Shown: positions 9,944 to 17,464, counted from the stretch's first letter. The stretch: 60,520 bases of DNA from Salinisphaeraceae bacterium (GCA_002683405.1 NYTH01000049.1:1-60520), one strand, 5' to 3'. Notes: generated from the sequence alone by a model not told the origin. A program made the numbers and translations.

Positions 9944-10423
9944 TCAGTACAACAGGCCCAGCACCGGCCGAAGATGAACCAGCAGTCCGGCGGCGATCAG
10001 CAGCAGCCCCATAGTCAGCGCCAGCAGCGCCAGCGCCACGGCCGCACCGCCTCGCGTGACCCGCACCGACCGCTGCAATTGCGCGCTGTCTTCGCGGGGC
10101 GCCAGCTGCCGGTACTGCGAGCGGCTCAATGCCGGCCAGGTTCGACGCCGTATCGCCAGCAATGACTGATACACGGCCAGCCCGCCCACCGTAGTGAGCG
10201 CCACCGCATACATCACACGCGAGGCCACCTGCATGTAGAACCGGCTGTCGCTGCACCAAAACAGGCTGTTGATGCAGTTCGTGTGATAAGCGCCCGACCC
10301 CGTCCACAAGGCGAGCGCCAGACCGAATAGCACAACAAACGGGCACAACACCCACCAGAACAGCCGCCGCCGCGCCACGGCGTCATAAGGCGCCACCCAT
10401 CCGGAAACCTGCGGCTTGCTCAA
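9944..10423 (-). CDS. hypothetical membrane protein
   Basis: A 159-residue protein with three hydrophobic segments (about residues 20-42, 68-88 and 125-152) and a soluble, Arg-rich loop between the second and third. A pair of Cys residues (NCINSLFWCSD) lies in the probable periplasmic loop. I recognise no family. It is convergent with the DUF1499 lipoprotein gene and ends 4 bp from it. It is the last gene before tRNA-Arg and the integrated island. Confidence 0.7.
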   Translation of the reverse strand: MSKPQVSGWVAPYDAVARRRLFWWVLCPFVVLFGLALALWTGSGAYHTNCINSLFWCSDSRFYMQVASRVMYAVALTTVGGLAVYQSLLAIRRRTWPALSRSQYRQLAPREDSAQLQRSVRVTRGGAAVALALLALTMGLLLIAAGLLVHLRPVLGLLY

Positions 10424-10526
10424 AAGTGACTCTCAGTCGTGCCCTGGGCGGCGTACCGCGCGAGCTCGCAGGCTATACCGTGCCCGCGCCGCTGACCAGC
10501 CGCCGCTGAAAGATCGGGCGAGGCAC

Positions 10527-10555
10527 TGGCACAGACGGTCCGCAATCATTACAAT
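10527..10555 (+). promoter_or_regulatory. possible sigma-70 promoter for tRNA-Arg
   Basis: TGGCAC at 10527-10532 and TACAAT at 10550-10555 with a 17-bp spacer. They are followed by a very GC-rich discriminator (GCGCGCCCGG), which is typical of stable-RNA promoters under stringent control. It lies upstream of both the partial and the complete tRNA copies. The -35 match is poor. Confidence 0.4.
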
Positions 10556-10608
10556 GCGCGCCCGGACGACGCGCGGCTCCCCTGCCCGGTCGCCCATCCA
10601 TGTTAAAT

Positions 10609-10648
10609 GCGCCCGTAGCTCAGTTGGATAGAGCGTGCGGCTACGAAC
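10609..10648 (+). repeat. partial tRNA-Arg copy (5' half only)
   Basis: These 40 bp are identical to the first 40 bp of the complete tRNA-Arg gene at 10714-10753, from the acceptor stem to the anticodon loop (CTACGAAC). After that the match decays, with a few shared blocks (GGTC, GAGTT). The result cannot fold as a tRNA because the acceptor and T stems are missing. It is either a tRNA gene broken by integration and loss of an element in the anticodon loop, or a decayed tandem copy. Confidence 0.8.
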
Positions 10649-10713
10649 TCTTCGGTCATGAGTTAAAATGATCGCGGCAAGGCCAGCAGCCGTTAGGTCA
10701 CAATTAGGTCAAA

Positions 10714-10790
10714 GCGCCCGTAGCTCAGTTGGATAGAGCGTGCGGCTACGAACCGCAAGGTCGGGAGTTCGAATCTTCCCGGGCGCGCCA
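10714..10790 (+). tRNA. tRNA-Arg (anticodon ACG)
   Basis: A 77-nt cloverleaf. The acceptor stem GCGCCCG pairs with CGGGCGC. The D arm is GCTC-AGTTGGATA-GAGC, the anticodon arm TGCGG-CTACGAA-CCGCA with ACG, and the T arm GGGAG-TTCGAAT-CTTCC with one G-T pair. The discriminator base is G and the CCA end is encoded. The ACG anticodon (inosine-modified in bacteria) reads CGN Arg codons. The integrase module begins just downstream, so this is the likely insertion target of the island. Confidence 0.97.
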
Positions 10791-10800
10791 TTAAGGCAAA

Positions 10801-10835
10801 AAGATCAAGGGTTTAGTGCTCTTGGTCTTTTTTTT
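10801..10835 (+). terminator. rho-independent terminator after tRNA-Arg
   Basis: An 11-bp stem of AAGATCAAGGG with CTCTTGGTCTT (three G-T pairs), loop TTTAGTG, followed directly by a run of eight T. It ends the tRNA transcript. Confidence 0.85.
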
Positions 10836-11027
10836 GCTTCGGTGATCTGGCGAGATGAAGGCATTGCTAGGCACGCGAAAGCCATTTCTCATTGACCTAG
10901 CGGCCTCTGCGCCAAGCTCTGGCTTGAATTTCGTATTGTGCCCATCTCGTGCCCGATTTGTGCCAAGGTCGGAAACTGGGCAAAAGAGCGCTAGCCGAAA
11001 ATGACCTTGCGTCCCGTGCCGGGCTTC

Positions 11028-11246
11028 TCAATCTGCTGGCTCATCTACAACCTCAAATAAATCTCCGACTTCGCACCTGAATAGTCTGCAAAGCTTTTCT
11101 ATGGCTTCCAGTTCAACGCGCGTTGCCGTTTCTTTGTAGAGCAGCGTCACCGTATTTCGGTGCAAGCCGGTTTCTCTAGCCACGTCCATAACCTTCATTT
11201 TGTTTTCTCCCATAAGGCGGGAGAGGTGGCACCTAAGCATCCGCAC
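11028..11246 (-). CDS. small XRE-family HTH repressor
   Basis: A 72-residue protein that is almost all helix-turn-helix: MDVARETGLHRNTVTLLYKE is the recognition region, and a CRLFRCEVGDLFE tail closes the domain. It matches the small Cro/C1-type regulators (YozG-like) of phages and integrative elements. It is divergent from the excisionase-integrase genes, and the 141-bp gap holds a near-perfect operator and a strong promoter, so it probably represses the int operon and itself. Confidence 0.9.
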   Translation of the reverse strand: MRMLRCHLSRLMGENKMKVMDVARETGLHRNTVTLLYKETATRVELEAIEKLCRLFRCEVGDLFEVVDEPAD

Positions 11247-11252
11247 GCTCCT

Positions 11253-11305
11253 TTTGTCATTTAGAATGACAAAGTGTTGACCTGCACGTCATATTGGCGT
11301 ACAGT
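11253..11305 (+). promoter_or_regulatory. operator and promoter of the excisionase-integrase operon
   Basis: An inverted repeat at 11253-11273 has 9-bp arms TTTGTCATT/AATGACAAA around TAG. A further half-site ATGACAAA is at 11318-11325. Between them is a good sigma-70 promoter: TTGACC at 11277-11282, 17-bp spacer, TACAGT at 11300-11305. This suits control by the divergent XRE repressor binding on both sides of the promoter (inference). Confidence 0.7.
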
Positions 11306-11387
11306 ATGTCTTACTGGATGACAAAACGGTTCCGTAAAGACCGAAATGTCAGTCTGCAAGGCTAGTTTAACGCAAAGGAGCAAACCA

Positions 11388-11636
11388 ATGAGTGGCGAGA
11401 CCTATTTGACGACTGAGGAACTCTCGGAGCGAATCAAATACGACTGTCGAACGATTCGGGATCGTTTGAAAGATTCTGTGCTGATTGAGGGGAAGCATTA
11501 CTTCCGGCCATTTGGCGGCCGAAAAATTCTGTACATCTGGAGCGCTATCGAACGGGACATGAAGATGGGATCTGCCGAAGTCCAGGCAGAGACTTCCGGT
11601 ATCCCAATGGCGGCCGGAGGGTACTGCAATGTCTAG
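11388..11636 (+). CDS. excisionase-like small DNA-binding protein
   Basis: An 82-residue protein preceded by a good AAGGAG site 8 bp before ATG 11388. It has a winged-helix/MerR-like start (YLTTEELSERIKYDCRTIRDRLKD) followed by a basic wing (FGGRKILYIWSAIERDM), as in excisionases and HTH_17 proteins. It overlaps the integrase gene by 8 bp, and this coupling supports a recombination-directionality role (inference). An upstream in-frame ATG at 11346 lacks a ribosome site. Confidence 0.8.
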   Translation: MSGETYLTTEELSERIKYDCRTIRDRLKDSVLIEGKHYFRPFGGRKILYIWSAIERDMKMGSAEVQAETSGIPMAAGGYCNV

Positions 11637-12882
11637 TATTAGAGGGAGAAGGGATAACGGCCTGCTGTTTTTCGACTTTCGGTACAAAGACCAGCGTTGC
11701 CGAGAGCAGACGATGCTGCCGGATACGAAAACCAATAGAAAGAAGCTGCAGAAGGTGCTCGATAAAATCGACGCCGATATCACCCTTGGCACCTTCAAAT
11801 ACTCCAACTATTTTCCCAACAGCAAGCGAGCGGCCCAGTTCGAGGCGGAAGACGCGCAAGCGCAAAACGCAGCCGATCCCAACTCACCCACCTTCAGCGA
11901 GTTTGTGGAGATCTGGAAGCCTGAAGTCGAGATCGGCTGGCGCAACAGCACCCGCGCAGGTAACGAAAGCATTCTTCAGCGCTACCTGCTGCCCGAATTC
12001 GGAGATAAAAAGGTCAGCGACATCAGCAAGGCTGAAGTCCTTTCGTTCCGCGCCGCAATCGCCAAACTGCCTGGCCGTAACGGGAATGACACGCTGTCGC
12101 CCAAGACGATCAATCTCATCGTCGGATTTCTGACGATGATCCTTACCGAAGCCGCTGACCGCTACCAGTTTATAAACCCGGTACAGAACATCAAGCGTCT
12201 GAAAAATCCTCGAAAGGACATCGAGCCTTTCACATTGGAGGAAGTCCAGAAAATTCTGGCGCATGTGCGCAGTGATTATCGCGACTACTTCACGGTGCGC
12301 TTCTTCACAGGGATGCGAACGGGCGAGGTACACGGGCTCAAATGGTCCAGATTGGACTGGGACGCCCGCCAGATACTGGTGCGCGAAACCGTGCAGCAAG
12401 GTCGCGTTGAATACACAAAGACAGACGGTTCGCAGCGAGAGATCGATATGTCTTCTCTGGTTGAGCGCGCGCTGCGCACCCAATTCGCCGTGACCGGCAA
12501 ACAGCAATACGTGTTCTCTTCCCGGGATGGCAATCCGTTAGATACCAATAACGTGACCAATCGAATCTGGTACCCGTTGTTGCGCTACCTCGACTTGCCG
12601 TTGAGGCGCCCCTACAACTGCCGTCATACCGCCGCGACTCTGTGGCTAGCTTCTGGTGAGAATCCAGAATGGATCGCCCGGCAGATGGGACACACCACCA
12701 CGGAGATGCTCTTCCGGGTTTACTCGCGCTACGTACCGAACCTCACTCGGCGCGACGGCAGCGCCTTCGATAATTTCGTTACCAGTGCCATGAATGGCGG
12801 TGTTGATGCCCAAGTCAATCGACCTGATTACCACGGTTCGGCGAACAAAAGCACTTTCGCCACGCAGGAGGACCGGACATGA
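11629..12882 (+). CDS. tyrosine recombinase / phage-type integrase
   Basis: 417 residues. The N-terminal part (about 1-70) is an Arm-type DNA-binding domain of the DUF3596 kind (SIRGRRDNGLLFFDFRYKDQRCRE). A SAM-like core-binding domain covers about 90-200 and the catalytic domain about 215-400. Catalytic residues are visible in order: Arg of TGMRTGEVHGL, His-x-x-Arg of CRHTAA, His of MGHTTTEM and Tyr of FRVYSRYV. It is intact. It sits next to tRNA-Arg and probably integrated the island there. It overlaps the following HD gene by 4 bp. Confidence 0.96.
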   Translation: MSSIRGRRDNGLLFFDFRYKDQRCREQTMLPDTKTNRKKLQKVLDKIDADITLGTFKYSNYFPNSKRAAQFEAEDAQAQNAADPNSPTFSEFVEIWKPEVEIGWRNSTRAGNESILQRYLLPEFGDKKVSDISKAEVLSFRAAIAKLPGRNGNDTLSPKTINLIVGFLTMILTEAADRYQFINPVQNIKRLKNPRKDIEPFTLEEVQKILAHVRSDYRDYFTVRFFTGMRTGEVHGLKWSRLDWDARQILVRETVQQGRVEYTKTDGSQREIDMSSLVERALRTQFAVTGKQQYVFSSRDGNPLDTNNVTNRIWYPLLRYLDLPLRRPYNCRHTAATLWLASGENPEWIARQMGHTTTEMLFRVYSRYVPNLTRRDGSAFDNFVTSAMNGGVDAQVNRPDYHGSANKSTFATQEDRT

Positions 12883-13808
12883 CAGCCATTAGAGATCTCT
12901 ATAAAAACGAGGGTCGCCGGATTCATGGCGAATACCGCATCCTAGTCATCACGCGAGAACAGCCTTCTACGAAAGGCTGCGTTCGGTGGCAGCTGCGTCT
13001 GAGCGATTACAGCGGATCGCTGGAAGTCGGCTACGAGCCTGCACGGGCCACGACCGTGCCATTGCTTCGGCCGGGCCAGATCGTGCGAGCCGAGCTTTCG
13101 ATAAGAAAGGCCAACAACGGCGCGGGGCCTATTGCCATCTGCTCCATGAAGCAGTTATCCGTATCCGAAATAGCAAATGCCGCGAGACTCATGCCGCTGG
13201 ATAGATGTCCGAAACCTGCGGTAGCAGCGCTGCATGATCTAATCGATTGTGTTGATCGGCTACGCCACGATTCGGTGCGAGACTGCGCCAATCACCTGAT
13301 CGATCAACATCACGAGGGATTGCTGCGCGCGCGCGCAAGCTGGAATCACCATCATGGCTTCCCCGGGGGACTGCTGGTACACACGGTCGCCACAATGAAA
13401 GTGGCCGAATCGATGGCCTGTCATGTCTATCCGCACGATCGCGGCCGAGTGGAGCTGATCATGCTGGGCGCCTTGTTGCATGACCTGGGCAAGATTCGCA
13501 CGCACGGCGGTGGAATGCGCAGCAGTCTCGATAGCGTACTTCGTCACGAGTGGCTAGGTATAGAACTGGCGCGCGATGCACTGGTCAACTTCGGGCGCGC
13601 TTGGCCCATGGGGGCTACCGAAGTGGTCAACATGCTCGAATGGATGTGCACAGACCCCGAGCGCCGAAAGAAAGGGCCCAATTGCGATGCCGAAATTATC
13701 CACTTCGCTGATGTGCTGGATGTAAAACGCCATCATCACGTGGATTCGGCGACTGGGGTGCCACGCTACAAGGCGCTGTACGACCTCAAAACGTCGGACA
13801 TCCTGTAA
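12879..13808 (+). CDS. OB-fold/HD-domain protein (YhaM/TraI_2-like) of the integrase operon
   Basis: 309 residues. An N-terminal beta-rich OB-like domain (about 15-100; WQLRLSDYSGSLEVGY) is followed by an HD domain. Metal-binding motifs are visible as NHHHGFPGGLLVHT (about 156-169) and LLHDLGK (about 202-208), with a later His-rich HHHV. The layout matches YhaM-type 3'-5' exoribonucleases; the HHH motif also recalls the TraI_2 domain of MOBH relaxases. No other conjugation gene is seen, so relaxase activity is unlikely. It overlaps integrase (ATGA) and the next gene (TAATG), indicating one operon. Confidence 0.8.
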   Translation: MTAIRDLYKNEGRRIHGEYRILVITREQPSTKGCVRWQLRLSDYSGSLEVGYEPARATTVPLLRPGQIVRAELSIRKANNGAGPIAICSMKQLSVSEIANAARLMPLDRCPKPAVAALHDLIDCVDRLRHDSVRDCANHLIDQHHEGLLRARASWNHHHGFPGGLLVHTVATMKVAESMACHVYPHDRGRVELIMLGALLHDLGKIRTHGGGMRSSLDSVLRHEWLGIELARDALVNFGRAWPMGATEVVNMLEWMCTDPERRKKGPNCDAEIIHFADVLDVKRHHHVDSATGVPRYKALYDLKTSDIL

Positions 13809-14422
13809 TGGCCGCTTTAGAACCGGGAACCGTTCGGAACGTTCCGAACGGTTCCGAATTCAACAGGGAGACATCGCCGGTCGGTCGGCCACCTCGGCTA
13901 ACAGACAGCCAGCTGGAACATGAGATCGAGCTGCTTCATACCCGCCTGGCGCGGATGCCGACATTGGACGAGATTTCCCGGCATGCCGGCGGCTGCCAGC
14001 GGGCCAGGGCAGTCAAAGCCCGCAAGGCTTTTGCACTGCGCATTCGAGGACAGCAGGCGAAGGGGCTAGTGGCACTGCCTGAAAATCTGCAGATCGAGTT
14101 AAGTGGTCTGCTCAGTCAATGGCTCACACTGGCTCGACAGCAGGTTGGCCCGCTTGTTGACGAGATTACTCACGACTGTGAAGAGCGCGTCACACAGGCG
14201 GAGGAGCTTATGGCTCTCGCCATGGCGCGGCAAATCCAGGTCGAAGAGGAGCGTGAAGCCTTAGCGCAGGACAACGCCAGACTGGAAGAGAAGACTGACC
14301 GTCTGGAAAAGCGCTGTCATAGGCTGGCATTGAGCGAAGCACGCTGGAAGACTAAGGCCGTCGAGCGGTTGGAGCGGCTAACCGTCTACGCAGAGGGCGA
14401 CAGCAAATCCTGTCAAGCATGA
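13808..14422 (+). CDS. KfrA-like coiled-coil DNA-binding protein
   Basis: 204 residues. The N-terminal region (about 25-85) has a helix-turn-helix-like segment (MPTLDEISRHAGGCQRARAVKARKAF) similar to the KfrA_N DNA-binding domain of plasmids. Residues about 130-190 form a long charged coiled coil (EEEREALAQDNARLEEKTDRLEKR). KfrA proteins bind their own operators and help plasmid segregation; here a role in element maintenance is inferred. Its start codon overlaps the HD gene stop, and a 30-bp perfect palindrome lies inside codons 7-16. Confidence 0.7.
   Translation: MAALEPGTVRNVPNGSEFNRETSPVGRPPRLTDSQLEHEIELLHTRLARMPTLDEISRHAGGCQRARAVKARKAFALRIRGQQAKGLVALPENLQIELSGLLSQWLTLARQQVGPLVDEITHDCEERVTQAEELMALAMARQIQVEEEREALAQDNARLEEKTDRLEKRCHRLALSEARWKTKAVERLERLTVYAEGDSKSCQA
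13826..13855. repeat. 30-bp perfect palindrome within the KfrA-like gene start
   Basis: Built from three GGAAC-type blocks (GGAACCGTTC, GGAACGTTCC, GAACGGTTCC), symmetric about 13840/13841 with no mismatch. It lies 18 bp into the reading frame. It may be an autoregulatory operator for the encoded protein, a partition-like site, or an mRNA hairpin that sequesters early codons. Nothing in the protein family requires this codon pattern. Confidence 0.85.
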
Positions 14423-14588
14423 CCTGAGAGCGAGCGAGGCATTGTCTAGCGCCCGCACAAAAATACGTAAGTCGTTGATTTAATTATTTCCGGAGGTGGA
14501 ATCAAAGCACCGACACTACGATTTTCAGTTAGCGGACATTACACCCAAACTAAGCAAATCTGAGCAAAGGTCGGTTCGCGAAAATCTA

Positions 14589-14620
14589 CAAAAATTGCTT
14601 AACAATCAGCGTTAAGCAAT
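14589..14620 (-). terminator. terminator-like hairpin after parDE remnant
   Basis: A perfect 10-bp stem ATTGCTTAAC/GTTAAGCAAT with a 7-nt loop, followed on the minus strand by TTTTT. The stem is AT-rich, so strength is uncertain. It is correctly placed to end the minus-strand parD-parE transcript and could also slow plus-strand transcription from the integrase operon. Confidence 0.55.
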
Positions 14621-14694
14621 AAATGTGGATAAATTTGCCGCTCATCGGTGTACCTGTAGTGTACCTCGGCCCCACCACCGTACTGCGAGCAATA

Positions 14695-15020
14695 TCACAT
14701 CGAGTTTTGGTAGCAACAATGGGAGTAGACCACTCCCAATCCGGCCTCATCATAGACATTCGGCAAATTGCGACCACCGTACGCAATGCGTTCAATTCGC
14801 ACGATCTCATCTAAGATACGGAACAGGATCACGTAATTGCCGTGCACACAGAGCCTGCCCGTCTCACTAATCTCTGGCCGCAGACGTTAGATCAACGGGT
14901 TCCGAGCAATCTCCGAGAATTGCTCCCCGATCTCGGCAATCAACGCGATCGCTCGTTCGGGATTGTCATCAGCTAAGCCTCCGGCAATGTCATCGAGGTC
15001 GGGCTCAACTCCAAGTGCAT
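14695..15020 (-). pseudogene. parE: decayed ParE/RelE-type toxin gene
   Basis: The ATG at 15020 overlaps the parD stop as in intact parDE operons, but the frame is lost after about seven codons and closes at a TAG. In the shifted frame a ParE-type sequence is clear: DLDDIAGGLADDNPERA, then NPLI followed by a TAA stop where the family normally has Tyr, then RLRPEI, VHGNYVILFRILD and IERIAYGGRN. So there is at least one frameshift and one nonsense change. The toxin cannot be made as a full protein while the antitoxin gene is intact. Confidence 0.85.
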
Positions 15021-15310
15021 TACTTCTTCTTCGTTGTTTTGTCCGCCACCGCCTGATACTTCTTCGTCAGGCGTTCAATCATGTCATCCACCGCTTGGCC
15101 AGAGCTCGCGTCTTGGATGGCTTCTTCCCAAAGGTGGCGCAGGTGTTCAATGCCCTGCTTTTGAAAGCTGCGCTTCAGGGTCCAGTCGCGCAAGGCTTCG
15201 CGGATGACTTCACTATTACTGGCGTATTCGCCAGCCTCGACCGCGCCCTTTACGTCGGCCACCATCTGCCGCGGCAGGGCAATACTGATTTTCTCTATGA
15301 CGGGCGACAT
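15020..15310 (-). CDS. parD: ParD-family antitoxin (toxin partner decayed)
   Basis: 96 residues beginning MSPVIEKISIALP. The N-terminal ribbon-helix-helix (ISIALPRQMVADVKGAVEAG, then YASNSEVIREALRDW) is the DNA-binding part, and the C-terminal half is the charged toxin-binding tail ending in KTTKKK. The start at 15310 is chosen because RHH proteins begin just before the strand; the longer frame reads through an operator-like palindrome. ParD normally neutralises the gyrase-targeting toxin ParE and represses its own operon. Here it may persist as a free antitoxin or regulator. Confidence 0.88.
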   Translation of the reverse strand: MSPVIEKISIALPRQMVADVKGAVEAGEYASNSEVIREALRDWTLKRSFQKQGIEHLRHLWEEAIQDASSGQAVDDMIERLTKKYQAVADKTTKKK

Positions 15311-15322
15311 GACAAGGTCTTT

Positions 15323-15341
15323 GGTAGGAATTATTCCTACC
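15323..15341. promoter_or_regulatory. probable ParD operator
   Basis: A palindrome with 9-bp arms GGTAGGAAT/ATTCCTACC around one central base. It lies 13 bp upstream of the parD start, as expected for the autoregulatory site of an RHH antitoxin. Confidence 0.7.
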
Positions 15342-15417
15342 GTATCTGCTGACGCACATATTCGCAACGGGGTCGGCCGGCGGAGGCGCCTGGCGTATGG
15401 GGACATAGCTACCGGGA

Positions 15418-15531
15418 CCACCCAAGCGGCCCTACGCAGGATCCGCCATTTCTCCCGCGGCCACGTACAGCCACAATGCCGGCATATGCGGAAATTTCTC
15501 ACGCTATACCGATACCCGGACCTTCTCGCAT
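15418..15531 (+). repeat. 114-bp direct repeat, copy 1 (truncated SRAP gene start)
   Basis: Matches 16579-16692 across 114 bp with about 15 differences. In copy 2 the segment is the leader and first codons of the SRAP gene. In copy 1 the same codons start (ATGCGGAAATTTCTC) but end at TAG two bases past the repeat. It is a decayed 5' fragment of the SRAP gene, and the PDZ lipoprotein gene lies between the two copies. Confidence 0.85.
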
Positions 15532-15675
15532 AGGAAACACCCTGCCCGCTCTCGCCACGAAGGAAGCGCATGCTGCGCTCTGCAGTTTTGCGCGCTCCGG
15601 CCGATGATATCGATATTGCAGCCGCGACAAATCAGCACTACTCCGCCCAAGCGATACACCTTTTGAGAGAGCACC

Positions 15676-16551
15676 ATGAATACTTCCAGACGCCCAGCCC
15701 CTGACTCATCCCGTGACTCATCCCGCGCCAATCGATCGATCCCTTCGGTCAGAGCGTCGGTCGCTGCGCTTGCGGTCCTGGCGCTTTGCGCCTGCGCTGC
15801 CAATCCGTACAAGCAGTTCTACACCCCGTCTCCACGGGACCTGTCCAGCAACCCTGATGTGACCTTTCTGCAACCGGGCGAGCAGCCGGAGGTCTATTCA
15901 ACCGACGACATGGAGCGGGATGCCAGAGATCTCAGGTCCAAAAACTACGTCGCAATCGGCTCGTCCTCCTTCAACGGCGGCGCAGCCAGCAAGGATGCCG
16001 TTATCCAGCAGGCGAAGGACATCGGCGCCAAGGTTGTCCTGGTTCAGCGCAAATACACAGGCACACAAACCAGCACTATTCCGCTGTTCATTCCCAGCAC
16101 GCAGACATCCCAGACCTCGGGCATGATCTACGGCACCGGGGGCAGCGCGAACTACACCGGCACGACGACAACCTATGGCACCAATGTGGTTCCGATGACC
16201 AGCCAGCAGGACCGCTTTGACCAGGGGGCGCTGTACTTTGTCGAGCACAGGCCCAAGATGAAGTTTGGCGTGAGTTTCGCGCCGCTGACACTCAAGCAGC
16301 GCACGCACCTGGACCGAAACACCGGCGCCTTCGTTGATGTCGTATTCGAAGGTTACCCAGCTTTCAATGCCGAACTGCTGCCCAATGACGTAGTGATCGC
16401 GGTGAACGGAGCGAAGATTTACGGCCCCCAAGACACCATGGAACTGCTGGGCCAGGTGCCCTACGGCGGGAGCGTTGTCTTGACCGTCCTGCGCCGAGGA
16501 GAGCAGCGCGATATCATCATTCGACTGCCTGACAAGGCGCCTGGGGTATGA
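15676..16551 (+). CDS. PDZ-domain lipoprotein of unknown role
   Basis: 291 residues. After a polar N-terminus, a signal helix ends in a lipobox (VLALCAC, about residues 34-40). A middle domain (about 60-180) contains NYVAIGSSSFNGG and a Ser/Thr/Gly-rich stretch. The C-terminal 80 residues form a PDZ fold (GAFVDVVFEGYPAFNAELLPNDVVIAVNG, then GGSVVLTVLRRGEQ). No protease domain is present, so it is probably an envelope adaptor or scaffold. It lies between two 114-bp repeats, which suggests it arrived or was moved by a duplication event. Confidence 0.75.
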   Translation: MNTSRRPAPDSSRDSSRANRSIPSVRASVAALAVLALCACAANPYKQFYTPSPRDLSSNPDVTFLQPGEQPEVYSTDDMERDARDLRSKNYVAIGSSSFNGGAASKDAVIQQAKDIGAKVVLVQRKYTGTQTSTIPLFIPSTQTSQTSGMIYGTGGSANYTGTTTTYGTNVVPMTSQQDRFDQGALYFVEHRPKMKFGVSFAPLTLKQRTHLDRNTGAFVDVVFEGYPAFNAELLPNDVVIAVNGAKIYGPQDTMELLGQVPYGGSVVLTVLRRGEQRDIIIRLPDKAPGV

Positions 16552-16578
16552 CGACGCAACCGCCCGGCAATCACCAGG

Positions 16579-16692
16579 CCATCCAGGCGGCGCTACGCAG
16601 GATCCGCCATTTCTCCCGCGGCTGCGCACAGCCACAATGCAGAAATGTGCGGACGATTCTCACGCTATACCGACACCCGGACCTTCTCGCAT
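16579..16692 (+). repeat. 114-bp direct repeat, copy 2 (leader and first codons of SRAP gene)
   Basis: Direct repeat of 15418-15531, spaced 1161 bp. It contains the 5' leader of the SRAP gene (16579-16644) and its first 16 codons. The intact downstream gene shows this is the functional copy. Confidence 0.85.
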
Positions 16693-17355
16693 CTGCTGGG
16701 CCTGGACACCCCTAACCCGGCGCTGCATCAGAAGTACAACCAGCCGCCGGGGCTTTATTGCCTGGCCGCCGCCAGCGATCCGCACAACCCAGAATCGATT
16801 TCCATGCAGACGCTGTTCTGGGGCTTTACGCCCAGCTGGGCCACCCAGCCGGCCCAGGCCATGATCAACGCGCGCAGCGAGACCGCGGGCACCAAGCCGT
16901 ACTTCAGAAAGGGCTTCGCCAAGCGCCGATGCCTTGTGGCCGCAGACAACTGGTTTGAATGGCAGCGCAGCTGCACCCCTAAGCAGCCTTACGCCCTGGC
17001 ACCGCAGTCCAGCGAGCCGTTCTTTATGGCCGGCATATGGTCGCTGGCGCGCAGCCTTCCCGACGACCATCCGGGCGCGGGACAAAGAACCTTCGCCATC
17101 CTGACCCGTCCAGCCGACCCGCAAATCCAGGATGTACACCACAGAATGCCCGTGGTGCTCACGCCGGCAGGCGCTCGGGCCTGGCTCGAAGCTGGCGAAG
17201 ATCCGGCGGACTTGAAAACGCGACTCGAGCAACACCGCCACGAGCGGTTCCTGACCTGGCCAGTGTCCCCCCGTGTGAACAACCCCGACAACGACGACGC
17301 CGCGGTGATTGATCCGTTGCTGCCCCGTGATGTACCTGCGCCACGGGTCACTTAG
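16645..17355 (+). CDS. yedK: SRAP-domain protein (YedK/HMCES family)
   Basis: 236 residues starting MCGRFSRY, so Cys2 is the residue that crosslinks to abasic sites after Met removal. Other family residues are present: Asn in KYNQPPG, NARSET at about 76-81, Glu in the WFEW active-site motif at about 102-105, and His in HHRMPVV at about 167. These proteins protect abasic sites in single-stranded DNA by forming a thiazolidine crosslink. The length is normal. The first copy of its 5' end is duplicated 1.2 kb upstream. Confidence 0.93.
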   Translation: MCGRFSRYTDTRTFSHLLGLDTPNPALHQKYNQPPGLYCLAAASDPHNPESISMQTLFWGFTPSWATQPAQAMINARSETAGTKPYFRKGFAKRRCLVAADNWFEWQRSCTPKQPYALAPQSSEPFFMAGIWSLARSLPDDHPGAGQRTFAILTRPADPQIQDVHHRMPVVLTPAGARAWLEAGEDPADLKTRLEQHRHERFLTWPVSPRVNNPDNDDAAVIDPLLPRDVPAPRVT

Positions 17356-17464
17356 GAGGGACTAATGATCCGATAATGCTGGTCATTTATGCCTGCCAGC
17401 GTGGGAGATTTATTAGCTCTCTGATAAATACGGCTTATTCGACAAGCTCATTGTGCTCAAAGAC

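Noticed and set aside
8358-9977. 539-codon plus-strand frame opposite the porin
   Set aside because: Shadow of the porin; the DUF1499 lipoprotein frame lies in another phase at its end.
12879-13808. MOBH relaxase (conjugation)
   Set aside because: The HHH and HD motifs recall TraI_2, but the protein is short, has an OB domain like YhaM, and no type IV secretion or coupling gene is present.
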